Shown here: in pieces, positions 34,759-43,479 of the stretch
Layout: each line of letters starts with the position of its first letter
Numbering within the stretch: the stretch's first letter is position 1
Origin: Novosphingobium sp.
GTDB lineage: Bacteria; Pseudomonadota; Alphaproteobacteria; Sphingomonadales; Sphingomonadaceae
NCBI RefSeq assembly: GCF_039595395.1
Contig: NZ_JBCNLP010000006.1
Span: forward strand, 439,001 to 503,000
DNA length: 64,000 bases
Direction of reading: 5' to 3'
Position numbers and translations under genes: made by a program
Notes under the pieces: generated by a model
What the model was told of the DNA's origin: nothing
The model's input: only the letters and a program-made list of their open reading frames with translations
Databases searched by the model: none

Positions 34759-37545
34759 ATGCACCCGATTCGGCGCTTCCTTTTTGCCACGACGATGCCT
34801 GCCGCGATCATGTCTCTCGCCGCGCCGGTGGAAGCCGGTGCGCCCGATCCGGCACGCGGTTTCGACATTCCCGCGCAAACCCTGGCCGCCGCGCTCGATC
34901 AATTCGCGCATCAGGCCGGGGTGCAATTGCTCTATCCCTACGCTTATGCCGCGGCGCGGCGCAGTGCGCCCCTGCATGCCGCCCTGCCGCCTCGCCACGC
35001 TCTGGAACATTTGCTGCGTGACAGCGGGCTGACGATTGCCCGCTACGCCAATGGCGTTGTCCTGCTGAAGCCCGCGCCCGTCGTCGCCGCGCGAAAACAA
35101 CCCGCGCCGCAGCTCGTTCGCCCCCGGCTTGCCACCCCACCTCCGGCGCCCGATCCCCGGTCGCAGGAGGACATCATCGTCACCGGCCGGGCGAGCGGCA
35201 CGGCGCTTTCCCCCGAAGAGGCGAGCTATGCCATCACCCGCTTCGACGCCGATATGCTGGCGCGCCGGGGCCCCGGATCGACCGCCGATCTGTTCAAGGA
35301 GGTCCCCGGCTTCTGGGTCGAAAGCACCGGCGGCGAGGCGAGCAACAACATCCGCGCGCGGGGCATCCCGACCGATGGCTATTCCTCGGTCGCGATTCTG
35401 GAGGACGGGCTGCCGGTCCAGTATGATGGCGGGTTGGGCTATCTCAACACCGATCAGGTGGTGCGCAGCGATGCCACCATCGATCGGGTGGAGGCGGTGC
35501 GCGGCGGCCCCTCGGCGATCTTCGCGCCCAATGCGCCGGGCGGCAGCATCGATTTTCTGACGCGCAATCCGCTCACCCGCCCCGGCACCAGCCTGTCGGT
35601 GACCGGCGGCTCCACCGGTTATCGGCGGATCGACGGCTTTGTGGGGCTGCGCCTGACGCCCCGGCTGGGGGTGTCGCTCGGCGGCTTTTACCGGCGTGAT
35701 GATGGCTTGCGCGATCCGGGCTATCCGGCCGATCGGGGCGGGCAGATCCGGGCGGGCATCACCTATGACGATGGGCGTAATCGCCTGTCCTTCAATGTCA
35801 AACATCTCGATGACCGGGTGATCCTCTATCTGCCGGTGCCGCTTCAACTGGACAGCGCGGGGAATGTCGCTGCGATCCCCGGCTTCGATCCCTTGCGCGA
35901 TACGCTGGCCGGGCCCGCCAATGTCCATGTCGCCTTCAAGACGCCCACAGGTCCGCAGGATTTCGACCTGTCGCAAGGCACGCACAGCCGGATCACCTTC
36001 TACACCGCTTCGAGCCACGTCGCTTTGGGCGGGCACAGTGCGCTGGAGATCAAGGCCCGGCTGCGGACCGGATCGACCTTGCGCAACGGCCTGTTCCCTG
36101 TTGGCCGCCCGATGACGGGCGACGCCTATATCGCCAGCGTGTGGCCTCAGCTTGCTGCCGGTTTTCCCACCGCTGCCAGCGCCGCGCTGCGCTATGCCGA
36201 CACGGGCGCGACGTTTCTGCCGGGCAGCAATGGCAACGGGCTGGTGGTGGGCGCCAACCTGCTCTCGATCCGCCTGCCGATGCGCGAGTTCATCGGCGAT
36301 GCGCGGCTGACCAGCCGGTGGCACGCGGTGGGCGAGCATGATCTCGCCTTCGGGCTGACCTATGCTGACAGCCGCCTTGGTTTCGCCCGGTCGATGGGGA
36401 CCGTGCTGCTCGATGTGCGGGGGCAGGCGCGGCGGCTCGATGTGGTGGCCTTGGGCGCGGATGGGCGGCAGGTGGGGGCGCTGACCGACAATGGCTTTGT
36501 GCGCTATGGCTCTCTGTTCGACAATGCCACGCTGCGCACGGCCAATGTCGCGCTCTATGCCGGGGACGAGTGGCGGGTCAGCCCGCATTGGCGCATCGAC
36601 CTGGGTGCCCGTTGGGAGCGGACGCGCATTCATGGCGGTGTCGAGGGATCGAATGCCGTCAATCTGGGCGATCCGGCCACGCTGGCCGACGATGCCGTGC
36701 TGACCGGTAATGGCATCGTCGCACCGATCGACCGGCACTTTTCAGGCTTCAACGCCACGCTGGGGGTCAATTATCACCCCAGGCCGGGGCTGGGACTGTT
36801 CGCCCGCGTCACCAGCATCGCCCGGCTGCCGAGCGCCACCGACTTCACCTCGGACCCGCAACGCAGCGACGAGGCGCCGGTGCCCATCACCATGGCGGAG
36901 GCCGGTGTCACCCTGCGGCGCCCGCACTGGCATGTGCAGGCGGTCGGCTTCGGGACCCATTTCGCCCGGTTGCCCTTTACCGACTATCGTTTCGATCCGG
37001 CGACCAGCGCCTACACCAACCAGACCTCCATCGCGGATACCTCGGCCATCGGTCTTGAACTGATGGGGCATGCCGATGTGGCCGGTCCCTTGCAACTGGA
37101 TGTGCAGGCCACCTTGCAGGACCCGCGTTATCGGAACTTCCGCTATACCGAACTGACCAATGGCGTGGCCGTGGCCCATGATGCCAGCGGCAATCAGTTG
37201 ATCCGCGTGCCCCGGCTGGCGCTGCGGGCCACGCCTTCGCTGGTGCTGCTGGCGGAGCGGGTGAGGGTGGGGGTGGACATCATCCATTATTCGGCGCGCT
37301 TTGCCGATATCGCCAATTCGCAGCGCCTGCCGCCCTTTTCGCTGGTGAACATCCATGCGAGCGCGCGGGTGAACGACCATCTGATGGTGACGCTCAATGG
37401 CACCAACCTGACCAACGCCCTTGGCCTGACCGAGGGCAACCCCCGCATGGGCTCCTTCGATGCGGGCGGGATGAGCGGCGGCTATTTTCTGGCGCGGCCC
37501 GAGTTCGGGCGCACGCTGCGCGCGACGGTGAACCTGACCTATTGA
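34759..37545 (+). CDS. TonB-dependent transducer with STN signalling domain (FecA-like)
   Basis: A 928-residue receptor. After the signal peptide comes an STN domain (about residues 35-105: FDIPAQTLAAALDQFAHQAG through LTIARYANGVVLL), a short Pro-rich linker, the TonB box region EDIIVTGRA and plug with KEVPGFWVESTGGEASNNIR, then the barrel. The STN domain marks it as the sensor for the FecR/ECF pair just upstream. It is a paralogue of the receptor at 30434, which lacks STN. I chose the ATG at 34759 (GGGAG upstream) over 34735. Confidence 0.93.
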   Translation: MHPIRRFLFATTMPAAIMSLAAPVEAGAPDPARGFDIPAQTLAAALDQFAHQAGVQLLYPYAYAAARRSAPLHAALPPRHALEHLLRDSGLTIARYANGVVLLKPAPVVAARKQPAPQLVRPRLATPPPAPDPRSQEDIIVTGRASGTALSPEEASYAITRFDADMLARRGPGSTADLFKEVPGFWVESTGGEASNNIRARGIPTDGYSSVAILEDGLPVQYDGGLGYLNTDQVVRSDATIDRVEAVRGGPSAIFAPNAPGGSIDFLTRNPLTRPGTSLSVTGGSTGYRRIDGFVGLRLTPRLGVSLGGFYRRDDGLRDPGYPADRGGQIRAGITYDDGRNRLSFNVKHLDDRVILYLPVPLQLDSAGNVAAIPGFDPLRDTLAGPANVHVAFKTPTGPQDFDLSQGTHSRITFYTASSHVALGGHSALEIKARLRTGSTLRNGLFPVGRPMTGDAYIASVWPQLAAGFPTAASAALRYADTGATFLPGSNGNGLVVGANLLSIRLPMREFIGDARLTSRWHAVGEHDLAFGLTYADSRLGFARSMGTVLLDVRGQARRLDVVALGADGRQVGALTDNGFVRYGSLFDNATLRTANVALYAGDEWRVSPHWRIDLGARWERTRIHGGVEGSNAVNLGDPATLADDAVLTGNGIVAPIDRHFSGFNATLGVNYHPRPGLGLFARVTSIARLPSATDFTSDPQRSDEAPVPITMAEAGVTLRRPHWHVQAVGFGTHFARLPFTDYRFDPATSAYTNQTSIADTSAIGLELMGHADVAGPLQLDVQATLQDPRYRNFRYTELTNGVAVAHDASGNQLIRVPRLALRATPSLVLLAERVRVGVDIIHYSARFADIANSQRLPPFSLVNIHASARVNDHLMVTLNGTNLTNALGLTEGNPRMGSFDAGGMSGGYFLARPEFGRTLRATVNLTY

Positions 37546-37588
37546 CCGGAGCGCCGCCATGGACGCAGATAGCGCTGGCCTGACACAA

Positions 37589-37623
37589 AAGGGCCACGCA
37601 GCGTGGGGTGCTGCGCGGCCCTT
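37589..37623. terminator. Bidirectional rho-independent terminator
   Basis: AAGGGCC-a-CGCAGC pairs with GCTGCG-c-GGCCCTT around a 7-base loop, with T-rich bases after it on the plus strand and an A-run before it that gives the minus strand a U-tract. It separates two convergent TonB receptor genes. Confidence 0.85.
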
Positions 37624-37645
37624 CTGTTTGTCTCAGGCGTCCGGC

Positions 37646-39967
37646 TTAGAAAGTGATGCCGAGCGAGCCGAAGACCTGGCGCGGCGCCGAAGCGTGGAAC
37701 ACCTGGACCGTGCCCGAGGCATCGTCGGGCGCAAACACGCTGTTGTCGAAATTGGCGGCATAGCGCTTGTTGGTCAGATTGGTGACGTTGAGCGAGGCCT
37801 TCAGCCCTTTGAGCGGGCCGACATGGCCGAAGTCATAGCCCAGCCCCAGATCCAGCGTGAAATAACCGCCAAAGCTCTGGTCGTTGGTGTAGGTGTAGTA
37901 GCGGCGACCGGTGTACTTGCCCTGCAGCGAGGCCGACAGACCGCCCTGTTTCACGGTCAGCATGCTGGAGACCATAGTCTTGGGCGTATCGACCTGCTGC
38001 TTGCCCGCCGTGGCCTTCACCACGCAGCTCGCGCCCGAGCACCAGTCGAGGTTCTGGTCATAGGTCGTGGAATTGAGCGAGAGCGAATTGTACCAGCTCA
38101 CCCAGTTCAGCGGCTTCCACAGGGCGCCGATTTCCATGCCCTTGCTCGTCACGCTGCCGGCATTGTGGAAGGAGTTGCCGCAGCCCGGCTCGGACTGGCG
38201 CGCGGTGGCGCAGGGGTTGTACTGCAGCAGGCGGTTGTCGAACTTCGAATAATAGCCGCTCAACGACACCTGCAGCGTGCGGCTGACATAGCGGTAGCCA
38301 CCCTCGACGCTGCGCGACTTTTCGGGTTTCAGCGTGTTGCCCTGAGCGTTCCACACACTTTGCGTCACCGACTGGGGCCCCAGCTTGAAGCCGCCCTGAT
38401 ACATCGCCATGTTCTCGGCATAGCTGGCGTAGATCTCATGCCCCTGCGCAATCTTGTAGCGCAGGCCGACCTGCGGCAGGAAATAATCCTGCGCCACCAG
38501 CGAACCTGTCGCGAACTGGCTGGAGGCGGGCGGCGCGGTCTTGGCGATGCCGGGCAGGGCATGCGCGTCGGAGCGCGAATAGGTGCCCTTGAAGCCGAAA
38601 TCGACGGTCAGCGTGTCGTTCAGCAGCGACATCGTGTCCTGCAGATAGAACTGGCGCGTCTTCCAGTCGGTGGATTGTACCCATTGCGCGCTGTCGGGCT
38701 GACCCTGAAGGTATTGCGCCAGATCGCTCGGGCCGGTGACATTGCTCCAGATGTAGCGCGAGGCGCTGCTGGTGTTCTCTTCCAGCCAGAAGCCCGCCTG
38801 GAAGCGGTTGAAGGCGACATTCCACGTCAGGCTGCCCAGACCGCCGCTGCGGTTGATGGTGTAGCGCGTGTCGCGGATCTGCACCGGCACGTCGTCCGAG
38901 GTGTCGGCGGTGCCCTGCGTCGAATAGGCCGAGTTGATGAAGTTGTTGCCCGCGCCCTTGTCGTGATGGTGATAGGCCTTCAGGCTCAGCGTCAGCGCCT
39001 TGGACAGGTTGAAGTCGCCGGTGAGGTAGTACAGCTCGTCGTTGCGCAGGATCTGGCCGTTGGTGTAGGTGTATTCGCTGTCATAGGCGGTCGCGCCGCT
39101 GCATTTGCTGGACTTGAGCACGCAATAGGAGCGGCCCAGATAGCCCTGCCAGTCGGGCGCCATGCCGCCGAAATCCCAGCCGCGACGGTTCAGCATATCC
39201 TTCGACAGATAGGCGTCGTCGGCCTGATTGGTGCGCGACACATCGACAAAGGCGCGGATCACGCCGCCGTTGAACTGATACTTGAGCTTGCCGTTGAACT
39301 GCTTGCCGGTGGAGGTGTTGCCCGCCGCCTGGTTCACAAACAGATTCTGGCGGCTGTACTGGCCCGAAAGATAGGCCGAGAAACCATTATGCTCGCCGGT
39401 GTCGAGGCGGACATAGGTGCGCAGCGCATCGGCGCTGCCGAAGCTCTGAGTGATGGCGCCGCCCATATGCTTGAGCGGATCGCTGCTGGTATAGGTCACC
39501 GCGCCGCCCAGATTGCTGGTCGAGGGGATGCCCAGCCCCGCGATGCCGGTGGCCAGATCGGCGCGGCCCAGATTGTCCGAGATCAGCGCGCGGTTGATCG
39601 TCAGGCCATTGTAATTGTTGTAGGCGCCGTCGCCCAGCGGAATGCCGTCGAGCGCATAGCCCAGATGGGTGGTGGAAAAGCCGCGCACCTGCAGCGACAT
39701 CGACTGCTCGTTCAGGCCCAGCGCGTCGATCGACTGCGACATCACGCCCGGCAGGAAGTTCAGCGCCTTTTGCACGCTGGTGCCCGGCGGCAGCACGTCG
39801 AGGTTCGAGGGCACCAGCGTCGAGACCGAGCGGGTTTCACCGCTGCCCACGACGACAATGGCTGCCTCATCCTTGCTGTCCGTGTCCGCCGGAGCAGTCT
39901 GTGCATGGGCCTGGGTGGTGAAGACAAGACAGACGGCAGTCGTCAGCGTGAAAGCGGATTTTTTCAA
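37646..39967 (-). CDS. TonB-dependent receptor
   Basis: A 773-residue receptor with signal peptide KKSAFTLTTAVCLVFTTQAHA, TonB-box-like EAAIVVVGSGE, plug block FLPGVMSQSIDALGLNEQSM and a barrel ending GSLGITF. It differs from the carbohydrate-type and FecA-like receptors in the window. I place the start at the TTG at 39967 because the open frame upstream uses only TTG codons and the signal begins there after GGGG; 40021 is an alternative. Cys pairs in the extracellular loops (YCVLKSSKCSG, DWCSGASC) suggest disulfide-stabilised loops. Its divergent partner region leads to the halogenase-family gene, so they may share a substrate. Confidence 0.87.
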   Translation of the reverse strand: MKKSAFTLTTAVCLVFTTQAHAQTAPADTDSKDEAAIVVVGSGETRSVSTLVPSNLDVLPPGTSVQKALNFLPGVMSQSIDALGLNEQSMSLQVRGFSTTHLGYALDGIPLGDGAYNNYNGLTINRALISDNLGRADLATGIAGLGIPSTSNLGGAVTYTSSDPLKHMGGAITQSFGSADALRTYVRLDTGEHNGFSAYLSGQYSRQNLFVNQAAGNTSTGKQFNGKLKYQFNGGVIRAFVDVSRTNQADDAYLSKDMLNRRGWDFGGMAPDWQGYLGRSYCVLKSSKCSGATAYDSEYTYTNGQILRNDELYYLTGDFNLSKALTLSLKAYHHHDKGAGNNFINSAYSTQGTADTSDDVPVQIRDTRYTINRSGGLGSLTWNVAFNRFQAGFWLEENTSSASRYIWSNVTGPSDLAQYLQGQPDSAQWVQSTDWKTRQFYLQDTMSLLNDTLTVDFGFKGTYSRSDAHALPGIAKTAPPASSQFATGSLVAQDYFLPQVGLRYKIAQGHEIYASYAENMAMYQGGFKLGPQSVTQSVWNAQGNTLKPEKSRSVEGGYRYVSRTLQVSLSGYYSKFDNRLLQYNPCATARQSEPGCGNSFHNAGSVTSKGMEIGALWKPLNWVSWYNSLSLNSTTYDQNLDWCSGASCVVKATAGKQQVDTPKTMVSSMLTVKQGGLSASLQGKYTGRRYYTYTNDQSFGGYFTLDLGLGYDFGHVGPLKGLKASLNVTNLTNKRYAANFDNSVFAPDDASGTVQVFHASAPRQVFGSLGITF

Positions 39968-40038
39968 GATTTTGCCCCATGATTGCAATTGCGCCGCAAG
40001 AACTTGTGCACGGGCGCCCAAAGCATGAGGCGGGCCTA

Positions 40039-40056
40039 TGTCATTGTAATATGACA
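40039..40056. promoter_or_regulatory. Inverted repeat upstream of the TonB receptor
   Basis: TGTCATTGTAATATGACA has perfect 6-bp arms (TGTCAT/ATGACA) around six bases. It lies 72 bases upstream of the receptor start in AT-rich DNA and is a candidate operator. The region to 40277 also holds a perfect palindrome at 40207-40220 but no clear promoter. Confidence 0.45.
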
Positions 40057-40206
40057 GCTATGCTACACGAATGTTGGTTATGTAATTTTTATGCGGGCGC
40101 AATTGACTGGGCATTTGATCTATAGTGTGAGGCGCCGGAATGCAGGTCGATTATGACCGTCCTGCTCAAATTGGGACTGCGCTCAGCATCCCGTGCCCAC
40201 GATTGT

Positions 40207-40220
40207 TGACATCGATGTCA
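40207..40220. promoter_or_regulatory. Perfect 14-bp palindrome upstream of the halogenase gene
   Basis: TGACATCGATGTCA is a perfect palindrome with a CG centre, the form typical of LacI- or GntR-type operators. It is 200 bases upstream of the halogenase ATG and 71 bases before a small open frame. Confidence 0.5.
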
Positions 40221-40277
40221 GATCAGGGCACAGCGCCGCCAAACATGCCGCAAAGGCATGAACAGGGAGCCGATCGG

Positions 40278-40379
40278 ATGTTACGGGACAGGCGCGAAGC
40301 GCGCATCAGGCTTGCGGATCTGGGTCTTCTCGCGCCATCCCTGCCGACGGCATCCATCGCCCGCATGGTCGAGCGCTGA
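40278..40379 (+). CDS. Small open frame, 33 residues, possible leader peptide
   Basis: A 33-codon frame (begins MLRDRREARIRLADLG) with a good ribosome-binding site, AGGGAG, eight bases before its ATG. It ends with TGA 27 bases before the halogenase ATG, and an alternative halogenase start at 40383 would follow it by three bases. I do not recognise the peptide. It could be a real small protein, a translational-coupling leader, or chance. Confidence 0.3.
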   Translation: MLRDRREARIRLADLGLLAPSLPTASIARMVER

Positions 40380-40406
40380 TCCATGTCCCCTAACGGAAAG
40401 ACGGCC

Positions 40407-41975
40407 ATGACAGACACACGGCATCTGGTGATCGTGGGCGGCGGCACGGCAGGCTGGATGACGGCCGCCTCGCTGGCGCAGGCTCTGCCGCGCGGCAGTT
40501 GGTCGATCACTCTGGTGGAATCGCCCGAGATCGGCATCATCGGCGTGGGCGAGGGCAGCTTCCCGACCCTGCGCAACACCATTGCCCGGCTGGGGCAGGG
40601 CCTGCCCGGCGGGGATGAGCGCAGTTTCATGCGCGCCGCGCGTGCCACCTTCAAGCAGGGCGTGCGCTTTGTCGGCTGGGCGGGTCAGCAGACGCCGGGC
40701 TCGCAAAGCGACGATTACTTCCACCCCTTCGACCTGCCGCGCGACAATTTCGACGAGCGCCTGCTGCCCTTCTGGCTGGACAGCGGCGTCGATCCGCGTC
40801 GCCCGTCATGGGCCGGGTCGATCTCCGTGCAGGAGGCGGTGATCCACGCGGGCCGGGCGCCCAAGCGTGCGCAGGACGCGGATTTCACCGGCCCGCTCAA
40901 CTATGCCTATCACTTCGATGCGACCTCGCTGGCGGCATGGCTGCGCCAGATGGCGCAGGCGCGCGGGGTGCAGCGCATCGAAACCACCATCGCCTCGGCC
41001 CGCCTGACGCCCGAGGGGCAGATCGCCGCGATCCTGCCCAAGGATGGCAGCCCGGAGATCACCGGGGATTTCTTCATCGACTGCTCGGGCCTGTCCGCCA
41101 TGCTGATCGGCGATGCGCTGGGCTCGCCCTTCGTGCCGGTGAGCGACGTGCTGATGAATGACCGCGCCGTCGCCCTGCAGATCCCCGATGCCGAGCCCGG
41201 CCAACCCATCGCCCCCTACACGCTGGCGACTGCGCATGACGCGGGCTGGATCTGGGATATCGCTCTGCCCGACCGGCGCGGCACAGGCTGCGTCTATTCC
41301 AGCGCCCATATGTCCGACGACGAGGCCGAGGCAACGATCCGCCGCTATGCCGGGCCTGCGGGGGACAAACTCTCCACACGGCGCCTGCAGTTCCGCACCG
41401 GCTATCGCGCGCAGCAATGGATCGGCAATTGCGCCGCCGTGGGCCTTGCCGCCGGCTTCTTCGAGCCGCTGGAATCCACCGGCATCATGCTGATCGAGGT
41501 GGCCGCCCATCTGCTGGGCCAGATGCTGGCCGTGCCCTCCGATCCCGCCGTGATGGCGGCCAGCGCGCGCAGCTTCAACCGGCTGATGACCGCCCGTTTC
41601 GGCGCGATCACCGACTTCCTGAAGCTGCATTACTGCATCAGTCGCCGCCGCGACACGCCCTATTGGCGCGACAACACCGATCCGTCCTCATGGAGCGACA
41701 GTCTGCGCGACCGGATCGAGCAATGGCGCCACCGCGTCCCCTCACGCTTCGATTTCGTGGTGGACCATGAGAGCTTCCTCCCGCCGAGCTGGGGTTATAT
41801 CCTCAATGGCATGGGGTTCGAGACGCAGGCCGGGCAGGGGGCCATCGATGCCGATCCGACCGAGGCCGCAAGGGTGCTCTCGGCGGTGGGGGCGCTGCAT
41901 CGGGGGGCGCCTCAGGCCATTGCCGCTTTGCCCGATCACCGGGCGCTGATCGACCAGATCCATCAGCCGGGCTGA
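40407..41975 (+). CDS. Tryptophan-halogenase-family flavoprotein
   Basis: A 522-residue FAD-dependent protein of the tryptophan halogenase family. The N-terminal dinucleotide motif is VIVGGGTAGWMTAASLA, the GVGEGSFPTLR block follows, and K83 in TFKQGVRF aligns with the catalytic Lys of PrnA. The halogenase WxWxIP motif is present as W281-I-W-D-I-A, so Pro is replaced by Ala. FFEPLESTGI contains the active-site Glu. It needs reduced FAD from a partner reductase, which is not in the window. Start 40407 chosen for GGAAAGA upstream. Next to TonB receptors, as many sphingomonad and Caulobacter homologues are; true substrate unknown. Confidence 0.85.
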   Translation: MTDTRHLVIVGGGTAGWMTAASLAQALPRGSWSITLVESPEIGIIGVGEGSFPTLRNTIARLGQGLPGGDERSFMRAARATFKQGVRFVGWAGQQTPGSQSDDYFHPFDLPRDNFDERLLPFWLDSGVDPRRPSWAGSISVQEAVIHAGRAPKRAQDADFTGPLNYAYHFDATSLAAWLRQMAQARGVQRIETTIASARLTPEGQIAAILPKDGSPEITGDFFIDCSGLSAMLIGDALGSPFVPVSDVLMNDRAVALQIPDAEPGQPIAPYTLATAHDAGWIWDIALPDRRGTGCVYSSAHMSDDEAEATIRRYAGPAGDKLSTRRLQFRTGYRAQQWIGNCAAVGLAAGFFEPLESTGIMLIEVAAHLLGQMLAVPSDPAVMAASARSFNRLMTARFGAITDFLKLHYCISRRRDTPYWRDNTDPSSWSDSLRDRIEQWRHRVPSRFDFVVDHESFLPPSWGYILNGMGFETQAGQGAIDADPTEAARVLSAVGALHRGAPQAIAALPDHRALIDQIHQPG

Positions 41976-41984
41976 CCGCAGGGC

Positions 41985-43328
41985 TTAAAGCGCGCTGGCG
42001 GCGGTGTTGCCCAACTGATCGGGGAAATGCTCGCTGTCGTTCTTCTGCCAGGTCGGATCGCTTCGGGGCGAGGCCTCGATCAGTCGCGCCTCAAGGCCGA
42101 TGTTGTGCATGGCATGGATGCCCAGCAGCGCCTCGAAGGCCTGTGCCTTGCCGATCCGCGCCTCCAGAATGGCCAGCGTTTCAGGGCGGGTGACATAGTC
42201 CGCCGCCTGCATCAGGGCGGCGTCGCGCGTGCCCGCGATGACGATGATACGATTGCCATCGACCCCGGCAAAGGAGCTGATCAGCGCATAATCCTCGCCC
42301 TCGGCATCGCTGTTGTTGAGATGGCTGGTGGCCATGAAATGGTGGCCGCTGCGCTGGTCGATGATTTCGTCATAGCTGCTGCCCACGGCAAAGCGCGAAT
42401 GGTCGAACACCGCCTCGCGCAGGCTGCCCAGGCCACTGAGATAGCCCACATAAACAATGCCATTGTTCTTGAGCAGGGTGACATCCATCCGCGATGTCGG
42501 CACCACCGCGACCGCCCCCATGCCATTCGGGCCAAAGCGGAGCAGCGGCGCCACCGAGCGGATCGCCGTGCCCACCCCCAGCGGCAGATAGCTGAGGCCG
42601 AGATCGATATAATCGCGGCGGTGGGCCTCATCCATCGCCTTGAATGTGTCGAGATCGCGCGGGGAATTGACATCGAACTCGCGCCTCAGCCGGGCGACCT
42701 CGCCATCCGGCCCGTTTTCGCCGAAAATGTAGTAGTCCCCCACCACGATGGCGGCCCGGCGGCTGTGCGCAAACAGCGGCTGCCACAGGGCGGAGTGCTG
42801 GATGCCCCCCAGATGGCCCGGATCATCCTGCCACCGGCCGATCTGCCAGCCCAGCGCAAGGGTCAGGAGCGGGGCGAGCAGGGCAGCCGCCAGCCACCAC
42901 ACCCTGCGACGCGGCGTGGCGGGGGGCAGGGGCGGCTCGATGACCGGCTCCGGTTCGGGTTCCTCTGGTTCAGCTTCCGGCATGGCCAGCGGTTCCAGCG
43001 CCAGCAGATAGCCGCCCTTCGGCAGGATCAGGCGCATGGGCTGGTCCTTGCCCGGCCCGGCATAGAACTCGTCCAGCTTGCGGCGCAGGCGATGGACATA
43101 GACCCGCACCGAGGAATCGGCATCGCCTTCACCAGCCGGGCGGGCGAAGACGGCCTCGGCGATCTCGATTTCCTTGGGTGCGCGTCCGGTCTGGGCGCGG
43201 GCCAACAGAAAGCGCAGCAATTGCTCCATCACATGCGATCGCCCCAGCCCCTCGGCAGCGAGCACCAGAGCGACCTGGCCGTCGAGACTGTCATGGGTGG
43301 CAGGGGATGGGGTGGGTTCGATCGTCAT
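41985..43328 (-). CDS. Membrane-anchored winged-helix regulator, CadC/ToxR-like
   Basis: A 447-residue one-component regulator. Residues 16-110 form an OmpR-type winged helix (SSVRVYVHRLRRKLDEFY is the recognition region and LILPKGGYLL the wing), 113-138 are a Pro/Glu-rich linker, and 143-163 are a single transmembrane helix (WWLAAALLAPLLTLALGWQIG). The remaining ~280 residues are periplasmic and do not match a domain that I recognise. It would sense a periplasmic signal and act directly on DNA. It is divergent from the TonB receptor at 43480 across a region with CTGTAAC direct repeats. Confidence 0.82.
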   Translation of the reverse strand: MTIEPTPSPATHDSLDGQVALVLAAEGLGRSHVMEQLLRFLLARAQTGRAPKEIEIAEAVFARPAGEGDADSSVRVYVHRLRRKLDEFYAGPGKDQPMRLILPKGGYLLALEPLAMPEAEPEEPEPEPVIEPPLPPATPRRRVWWLAAALLAPLLTLALGWQIGRWQDDPGHLGGIQHSALWQPLFAHSRRAAIVVGDYYIFGENGPDGEVARLRREFDVNSPRDLDTFKAMDEAHRRDYIDLGLSYLPLGVGTAIRSVAPLLRFGPNGMGAVAVVPTSRMDVTLLKNNGIVYVGYLSGLGSLREAVFDHSRFAVGSSYDEIIDQRSGHHFMATSHLNNSDAEGEDYALISSFAGVDGNRIIVIAGTRDAALMQAADYVTRPETLAILEARIGKAQAFEALLGIHAMHNIGLEARLIEASPRSDPTWQKNDSEHFPDQLGNTAASAL

Positions 43329-43371
43329 GTCTGGGCCGGGTCATGCCGGCGGGACACCGGTGTTTCTTGCA

Positions 43372-43390
43372 CTGTAACATTATCTGTAAC
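43372..43390. promoter_or_regulatory. CTGTAAC direct repeats in a divergent promoter
   Basis: CTGTAAC occurs at 43372-43378 and again at 43384-43390, spaced 12 bases. OmpR-type winged helices bind such direct repeats, so this is a likely target of the membrane-anchored regulator whose gene begins 44 bases away. Confidence 0.5.
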
Positions 43391-43479
43391 GTCCTCTCAA
43401 CCGTAAAGAACTGGGTGTGCGCGGGGAGATTTTGGCAAGAGCGAAGCAGGATCAGGAAGAAGAGCGCAGGGAGATAGGC

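Noticed and set aside
27438..37545. A lasso-peptide cluster, suggested by FecI/FecR and TonB genes
   Set aside because: No precursor peptide, no B or C maturation enzymes and no prolyl-oligopeptidase-type isopeptidase are present.
37569..37577. An ATAGCGCT half-match to the LacI operator
   Set aside because: Only one half is present, and it lies between two convergent genes where no promoter is expected.
37559..39982. An 807-codon plus-strand open frame
   Set aside because: Antisense to a convincing TonB receptor.
40103..40126. TTGACT and TATAGT near the halogenase
   Set aside because: The spacer is only 12 bases, too short for a sigma-70 promoter.
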